A DNA stretch of 17,114 nt, from assembly GCA_016302925.1 (NCBI GenBank), contig JAEDMR010000019.1:1-17114 (forward strand), read 5' to 3'. Position numbers and translations under genes: made by a program. Source of the stretch: Bacillota bacterium (lineage in GTDB: Bacteria > Bacillota > Clostridia > Peptostreptococcales > Anaerovoracaceae). This document shows positions 12,833-17,114 of this stretch, piece after piece (position 1 is the stretch's first letter; every line of letters starts with the position of its first letter). Under the pieces are notes generated by a model that had not been told where the DNA came from, did not search any database, and saw only the letters and a program-made list of their open reading frames with translations.

Positions 12833-13467
12833 ATTTTCACGTAGTTGATATTCTTGCCGCCGGCACGGAACTTGTCTTCGTATTCGGTGGTCACCAGCCG
12901 ACTCTCAAAATCCGACCGGTGCAGGTCTCTGGTTTCCTCGGCGATTTCCAGTCCCGCCAGCGGAATTTCCTCCAGGGTGAATGCATAGAGTCCGTCGTTA
13001 TCCGTCTTAAATTCCACGAAGCCCTCCGGCTTCAGAACCTGAAAGTAATTCTCCAGCCGCCTGTGATAGGTGAGCCGCCGTTTGTCATGGCGGGCTTTCG
13101 GCCATGGATCGCTGAAATTCAGGTAGATACCGTCCAGTTCACCTTCCTCGAAATAGTCCCGCAGGTCGTTTACATAGTCGATAAACAGCCGCAGGTTGGA
13201 ACGTTCTGCAGCCTCGGCCTTTTCCATGGCGCGGAGAATCACATTTGCCTGTCCTTCCACAGCGATGTAGCATGCATCCGGATTTTTTTCAGCTCTGGTC
13301 AGTATGAATTTTCCTTTTCCGCAGCCGATCTCCAGATAAACCGGGCTGCCCGGACCGGCCTGGAATGTTTCCCGCCACCGGCCTTTCATACTTTTAGGTT
13401 CTTCTATGAGGAAACTGGAATTCTCCGCAAGGCGTTCTTCCAGATTTTTTATATTTCTCTGACGCAT
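12811..13467 (-). CDS. trmB: tRNA (guanine-N7-)-methyltransferase
   Basis: TrmB methylates G46 in the variable loop of tRNAs using S-adenosylmethionine. The 218 residues contain the SAM-binding EIGCGKGKF (46-54), E70 in YIAVEGQ, the family signature NFSDPWPKARHDKRRL (116-131) and the C-terminal TTEYEDKF. I chose ATG 13465-13467 (protein starts MRQRNIKNLEERL, the usual TrmB start, with AAGGAAGAG upstream) over an in-frame TTG at 13540-13542 that lies inside ecfT. The gene is 52 nt downstream of ecfT and probably belongs to the same transcript, although the functions are unrelated. Its 3' end is part of a shared terminator hairpin. Confidence 0.95.
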   Translation of the reverse strand: MRQRNIKNLEERLAENSSFLIEEPKSMKGRWRETFQAGPGSPVYLEIGCGKGKFILTRAEKNPDACYIAVEGQANVILRAMEKAEAAERSNLRLFIDYVNDLRDYFEEGELDGIYLNFSDPWPKARHDKRRLTYHRRLENYFQVLKPEGFVEFKTDNDGLYAFTLEEIPLAGLEIAEETRDLHRSDFESRLVTTEYEDKFRAGGKNINYVKIKRKSSL

Positions 13468-13519
13468 TCTCTTCCTTTCCGCTTTCTGCCTGCTTCGATC
13501 TGTTTCTGTTGAGACATTG

Positions 13520-14320
13520 TTACAGCAGTACCGACTCTGCAATCATCATTGCCAGGAATCCGATCATCATGGCGATGGCCAGATAATCTCTCCCCACCAG
13601 CTTCAGTTCATGCATTCTGGTTCGGTTTTCTCCGCCCCGGTAACATCTGGCTTCCATAGCCATGGCCAGATCCTGGGCGATCCGAAATGCGCTGACAAAA
13701 AGCGGCACCAGAATCGGCACCAGACTTTTGGCGCGCTGCAGCAGGTTGCCCGTTTCGAAGTCAGCACCCCGGGCCTGCTGTGCTTTCATGATCTTGTCGG
13801 TTTCCTCAAGCAGAGTCGGTATGAATCGCAGGGCGATGGTCATCATCATGGCGATTTCATGGGCCGGTACCCCGATCCGTTTCAGCGGCGACAGCAGACG
13901 CTCGATGCCGTCCGTCAGACTGAGGGGGCGGGTGCAGAGGGTCAGCATGGAGGAACCGATCAGCAGCAGAACCAGACGGATTGCCATAAACACGGCTTTC
14001 CGAAGCCCCTCTCTGGTGATCTTCAGGAATCCCCACTGCCACAGAATCGTACCGTCGATCATGAACATGTTCAGGGCGAACGTAAAGCAGAGGATCAGGA
14101 TGATTGGCTTCAGACCGCGGACAATATAAGACAGCGGCACTCTGGAAACTGCGATCACTGCGGCAAGTGCCGCCGCAGCGACGGCAAATCCGATGAAATT
14201 GTCTACGATGAATAATTCTATAATGAACAGAAGGGTTGCGATGATTTTTACCCTTGCGTCCAGCTGGTGTACCCAGGAGCCTCCCGGATAGTACTGTCCC
14301 AGTGTGATATCTCTGATCAT
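13520..14320 (-). CDS. ecfT: ECF transporter T component (transmembrane coupling protein)
   Basis: EcfT couples the two ATPases to substrate-binding S components in energy-coupling factor vitamin/cofactor importers. The 266 residues begin with the family's MIRDITLGQYYPGGSWVHQLDAR, followed by several membrane helices (about 24-60, 68-90, 108-130 and 240-263) and two cytoplasmic coupling helices. The first coupling motif is the normal A183-R184-G185 (QQARGADFE). The second reads A224-R225-C226 (EARCYRGG), where most relatives have Ala-Arg-Gly. The ATG overlaps the ecfA2 stop by 4 nt (ATGA), so the genes are translationally coupled. No S component gene is visible in the window. Confidence 0.94.
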   Translation of the reverse strand: MIRDITLGQYYPGGSWVHQLDARVKIIATLLFIIELFIVDNFIGFAVAAAALAAVIAVSRVPLSYIVRGLKPIILILCFTFALNMFMIDGTILWQWGFLKITREGLRKAVFMAIRLVLLLIGSSMLTLCTRPLSLTDGIERLLSPLKRIGVPAHEIAMMMTIALRFIPTLLEETDKIMKAQQARGADFETGNLLQRAKSLVPILVPLFVSAFRIAQDLAMAMEARCYRGGENRTRMHELKLVGRDYLAIAMMIGFLAMMIAESVLL

Positions 14321-15186
14321 ATTCTGACTTTCCCTTTCGATGTGAGTGCTCTGTATATCTCTTCTGCCGCCTGGTCAACAGACAGAATCGTATCCGAAAG
14401 GTCCATGCCTCTGCTTCGCAGTGTCTCTGTGAACTGGGTCACAGGCGGCAGAGCAAGGCCCACTCCCTCCAGCTTTTCGTGCTGTGAGAACACTTCATAC
14501 GGGGTTCCCACCGTAACCAGTCTGCCGCTGTCGATGACAATCACCTTATCGGACAGACGGGCAATATCCGCCATATTGTGGGAAACCAGTATCGTTATAT
14601 TTCCGGTTCTGCGGTGAACCTCTTCGATCATTTTCAGCACATCTTTATGTGCTTTCGGATCCAGTCCGGCAGTGGGCTCGTCCAGAATCAGGACCTCCGG
14701 ATGCATGGCAATTACACCTGCGATGGCAACCCGCCGCTTCTGCCCGCCGGAAAGTTCAAACGGTGATCTCTCCGCCACCTCTTCGTAGGGAAGTCCCACC
14801 AGTTCCAGTGCTTCCCGCACCCTCTCATCGATTTCTTCCCGGGTCAGTCCCAGGTTTTTCGGCCCGAAGGCCACATCCTGTGCCACCGTTTCTTCGAACA
14901 GCTGATACTCCGGATACTGGAATACCAGGCCAACCCGTTTACGGATTTCCACCATGGAAACGCCCCTGGCGGTGATGTCCGTATCTCCTACGATAATCTG
15001 TCCTGATGTGGGTTTCAGCAGCCCGTTCAGATGCTGCAGCAGTGTGGATTTACCGGAACCGGTGTGTCCGATGATTCCCACCAGTTCTCCGTCTTCTATT
15101 TCAAACGACACATCTTCCAGCGCCACGGATTCTGTCGGCAGCCCCGGTTCATAAATATGTGTCAGGTTCTTTACTCGTATTGACAT
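14317..15186 (-). CDS. ecfA2: ECF transporter ATPase EcfA2
   Basis: ATP-binding subunit of an energy-coupling factor importer. The 289 residues hold Walker A GHTGSGKST (40-48), the Q-loop at Q90 (LVFQYPEYQLF), signature LSGGQ (145-149), Walker B LILDEP ending in E170, and the switch histidine in VSHNM. The QYPEYQLFEETV segment after the Q-loop is the pattern typical of EcfA2 rather than EcfA1. The start overlaps the 3' end of ecfA1 by 16 nt and the stop overlaps ecfT by 4 nt. It pairs with EcfA1 to form the heterodimeric motor. Confidence 0.95.
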   Translation of the reverse strand: MSIRVKNLTHIYEPGLPTESVALEDVSFEIEDGELVGIIGHTGSGKSTLLQHLNGLLKPTSGQIIVGDTDITARGVSMVEIRKRVGLVFQYPEYQLFEETVAQDVAFGPKNLGLTREEIDERVREALELVGLPYEEVAERSPFELSGGQKRRVAIAGVIAMHPEVLILDEPTAGLDPKAHKDVLKMIEEVHRRTGNITILVSHNMADIARLSDKVIVIDSGRLVTVGTPYEVFSQHEKLEGVGLALPPVTQFTETLRSRGMDLSDTILSVDQAAEEIYRALTSKGKVRI

Positions 15187-16016
15187 AGATATTCTACCAT
15201 CTCTTCCGTGCTGATTATGTTTTCCGGAACGGGAATTCCCTTTTCACGAAGTTTTCCGGCCAGCTCCACAGCCAGCGGAATATCCAGATTGACAGACTGC
15301 AGCAGCTGTCGCTGTGAAAATACCTGCGCCGGGCTGCCATCAAGGAGTACCCTTCCTTCGTTCATGACGATAACCCGCTCTGCTTCTGCCGCTTCCTCCA
15401 TAAAATGTGTAATCAGAATGACCGTGATGCCCTCTTCGTGTAGTTCCCGGATAATGGACATAATTTCCTGTCTGCCCTTAGGATCCAGCATGGCTGTCGG
15501 TTCATCGAAAATGATGCACTGCGGTTTCATGGCCACCACGCCGGCAATGGCAATTCTCTGTTTCTGGCCGCCGGAAAGCAGATGCGGCGGTTTCTTTCGA
15601 AATTTCCCCATGTTGACTGCTTCCAGCGATTTATCCACCCGGCGCCGGATTTCTTCCGGATCGATTCCCAGATTTTCCGGTCCGAATGCCACATCATCCT
15701 CTACGATGGCAGAAACCAGCTGATTGTCCGGATTTTGAAAAACCATTCCTGCCGTCTGGCGGACATCCCAGACATGTTCCTCTTCTCTGGTATCAAACCC
15801 GCCCACATATACCACGCCTTCCGTGGGAAGCAGCAGTCCGTTCAGCTGTTTCGCCAGAGTCGATTTCCCGGATCCGTTCTTTCCCAGAATGGCGGTAAAG
15901 CTTCCTTTGCGGAAAGTCAGGCTCACCTGGTCCACCGCTTTTTTCTTCTTTTCCTCTTCCTCTCGCTGATAGGAAAAAGAGAGCTGATCTATGATGATGA
16001 TGTTTTCGTTTTCCAT
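15171..16016 (-). CDS. ecfA1: ECF transporter ATPase EcfA1
   Basis: Partner ATPase of EcfA2. The 281 residues contain Walker A GKNGSGKST (45-53), the Q-loop region MVFQNPDNQLVSAIVEDDVAFG typical of EcfA1, signature LSGGQ (147-151), Walker B CIIFDEP ending around 173, and a switch histidine in LITHFM. An unusual EEEEKKKK charged run sits at about 19-26, in the loop before the first strand. The ribosome site is weak: an AGG directly before the ATG and an AAGGA some 15 nt further up. It starts 29 nt after the AroD-like gene and overlaps ecfA2 at its end, so the order is ecfA1-ecfA2-ecfT as in other Firmicutes. Confidence 0.95.
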   Translation of the reverse strand: MENENIIIIDQLSFSYQREEEEKKKKAVDQVSLTFRKGSFTAILGKNGSGKSTLAKQLNGLLLPTEGVVYVGGFDTREEEHVWDVRQTAGMVFQNPDNQLVSAIVEDDVAFGPENLGIDPEEIRRRVDKSLEAVNMGKFRKKPPHLLSGGQKQRIAIAGVVAMKPQCIIFDEPTAMLDPKGRQEIMSIIRELHEEGITVILITHFMEEAAEAERVIVMNEGRVLLDGSPAQVFSQRQLLQSVNLDIPLAVELAGKLREKGIPVPENIISTEEMVEYLCQYE

Positions 16017-16045
16017 CCTGTCTCGCTTGTCCTTATATATCGTCT

Positions 16046-16759
16046 TTATTTGTCGTCTTTATAATATTTGTCCATATACCGTTTCAGATCGGACGCATTA
16101 AACTGTCCCGGAGCCGTAGGCCGACTGCCGCAGGCATAGGTCATGACAGAACCAAAATCGCCGCCGCAGATCCTGCTGGCCTGACCCTCTTCCCCCATGG
16201 CGATGGCCAGGAACGGTTTATGTCCTTTCAGCTGATTGTAGGCGTAGGCGCCTTCAAGGAGTGCGTATGCATCCTTCTCCTCATTCGCAAAGGCTACGAT
16301 GGCCAGCATGTCTGCCGGGATTTTTTCCATCTTAATAAACTCTGTGGCTATCTCCTCCTTGGTCAGGATTCGTTCCAGTTCGTGATAGGTCACCAGAGTC
16401 TTCGTTCTCTTTCTTTTTGCTTCTTTCAGGAGCTGCTTCAGCTGACTGTTCTTCCAGTCGATATCGATATAATCTGCCGTACCCATGGCATAGCGGAGCA
16501 TCCGGTTTGTAGTTTCTTCTTCCTCTTCTGTCCCCCTGTACTGAAAGATAAAGGTCTTCCTGTGGCACATGGCTTTGATCAGCTTCAGCACCTGCACGAA
16601 TTCCTCTTTGCTGTAATGATCCACGCCGGAATTCTTATCGGCACACCACTGCACCATCTGGCAGTCTTCACCGAAAAGTTCGAGTTCTGCCTTGATCTCC
16701 TCAATGGTTTTGCAGTTCAACAACAAACAGATATCCGGTCTTTTTTTCACACTTTTCAT
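16046..16759 (-). CDS. Divergent type I 3-dehydroquinate dehydratase (AroD) homologue
   Basis: A 237-residue (beta/alpha)8 protein of the AroD family, whose members dehydrate 3-dehydroquinate in the shikimate pathway through a lysine Schiff base. Conserved positions by comparison with the E. coli enzyme: R75 (QYRGT, for R82), H126 (TYHELE, for H143), K143 (IKMEK, for K170), R196 (SRICGGDFGS, for R213) and Q219 (APGQF, for Q236). The usual EWRVD segment is QWCAD (37-41), so the Glu46 and Arg48 equivalents are Gln and Cys, and the EGG after the TFRT motif is a run of glutamates. The ATG overlaps the stop of the YwaF-like gene. No shikimate gene is nearby. It may be a diverged AroD or a protein with another role; I give no gene symbol for this reason. 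Confidence 0.72.
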   Translation of the reverse strand: MKSVKKRPDICLLLNCKTIEEIKAELELFGEDCQMVQWCADKNSGVDHYSKEEFVQVLKLIKAMCHRKTFIFQYRGTEEEEETTNRMLRYAMGTADYIDIDWKNSQLKQLLKEAKRKRTKTLVTYHELERILTKEEIATEFIKMEKIPADMLAIVAFANEEKDAYALLEGAYAYNQLKGHKPFLAIAMGEEGQASRICGGDFGSVMTYACGSRPTAPGQFNASDLKRYMDKYYKDDK

Positions 16760-17114
16760 TTCAATCCACCTTTTTCTCTTTTATCCATTCCCTTTTGCAG
16801 CAGGAAATATACCAGCCACAGAACATGAAATACAACGATCACCAGCAAGATACAGCCAGCCAGATATCCCGGGTATCCGAACCTGGTTCCCAGCACGTTC
16901 CATATCGGTACCAGCGGCGAGCCTGCCGATGCTTCATTGATAAACAGGAAGTTGGTTCCAAACCGCTGATTAAACAGAAACAATGGTCCTGCAAGAAGCA
17001 GAATCATACATACCGTCTGCCACAGTCCCTTGTAATCCGGCCGGATCTCTCCGGCACGAAACCGCATAATTGTGTAGAATACGATCCACGCGTGGAAGAC
17101 GAAACTGTATATGC
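16756..17114 (-). CDS. YwaF-like (TIGR02206-type) membrane protein, C-terminal part
   Basis: The frame is open to the window edge, so only the C-terminal part of about 119 residues is seen; the ATG at 17065-17067 is internal, because the frame continues upstream as IYSFVFHAWIVFYTIMRFR. At least three hydrophobic helices are present (around the edge, WQTVCMILLLAGPLFLFN, and GYLAGCILLVIVVFHVLWLVYFLL). The pattern of GTNFLFI followed by a loop, then a helix ending in a basic tail (KGMDKREKGG), resembles the last part of B. subtilis YwaF and the TIGR02206 family, whose function is unknown. The stop overlaps the AroD-like start by ATGA. Confidence 0.6.
   Translation of the reverse strand, partial: IYSFVFHAWIVFYTIMRFRAGEIRPDYKGLWQTVCMILLLAGPLFLFNQRFGTNFLFINEASAGSPLVPIWNVLGTRFGYPGYLAGCILLVIVVFHVLWLVYFLLQKGMDKREKGGLK

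Overview
The window looks like chromosome of a strictly anaerobic, low-to-mid GC Gram-positive of the class Clostridia (Bacillota). The evidence is the S10 ribosomal protein order rpsJ-rplC-rplD, a rubrerythrin / PerR-type regulator / superoxide reductase oxidative-stress cluster, an EcfA1-EcfA2-EcfT transporter core, a TGS-domain uridine kinase-like protein, and a SpoIIQ-like M23 protein behind a sporulation-type promoter. No rRNA, tRNA, CRISPR array, insertion sequence or phage gene was seen. Most genes lie on the minus strand; only three small to medium genes are on plus.

Layout. (1) 1-1824, minus: promoter, a ~240-nt structured leader, then rpsJ, rplC and the 5' part of rplD (cut by the window edge). 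(2) 1951-3568: perR-like and rbr as a minus-strand pair, divergent from superoxide reductase on plus; a strong Fur-box-like palindrome sits between them on the perR promoter. (3) 3604-9709: an operon-like minus-strand nucleoside salvage block made of a TGS/kinase fusion, psuK, psuG and a secreted 5'-nucleotidase-like protein; below the nucleotidase terminator lies a frameshifted remnant of an extra FN3-like domain. (4) 9758-12000: a small DUF378 membrane protein (plus), a PC4/YdbC-like DNA-binding protein with an acidic tail, a set of 20-bp degenerate tandem repeats just upstream of its promoter, and a fold-type I aminotransferase. (5) 12011-12826: the SpoIIQ-like gene. (6) 12811-17114, minus: YwaF-like membrane protein (partial), a divergent type I 3-dehydroquinate dehydratase homologue, ecfA1, ecfA2, ecfT and trmB, tightly packed with overlaps.

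How the genes work together. The PerR-like protein probably controls itself, rubrerythrin and superoxide reductase, which together turn superoxide into peroxide and peroxide into water using rubredoxin-linked electrons. The salvage block could dephosphorylate nucleotides outside the cell and then phosphorylate uridine-like nucleosides and pseudouridine inside, with PsuG splitting pseudouridine-5'-phosphate into uracil and ribose-5-phosphate. The ECF module has no S component here, so it probably serves S components encoded elsewhere. Most of the window is housekeeping. The parts that deserve a second look are the Fur-like DNA-reading residue in the PerR-like protein and its matching operator, the 20-bp repeats upstream of the PC4-like gene, the altered metal site of the nucleotidase, the altered active site of the AroD homologue, and the decayed FN3 domain.
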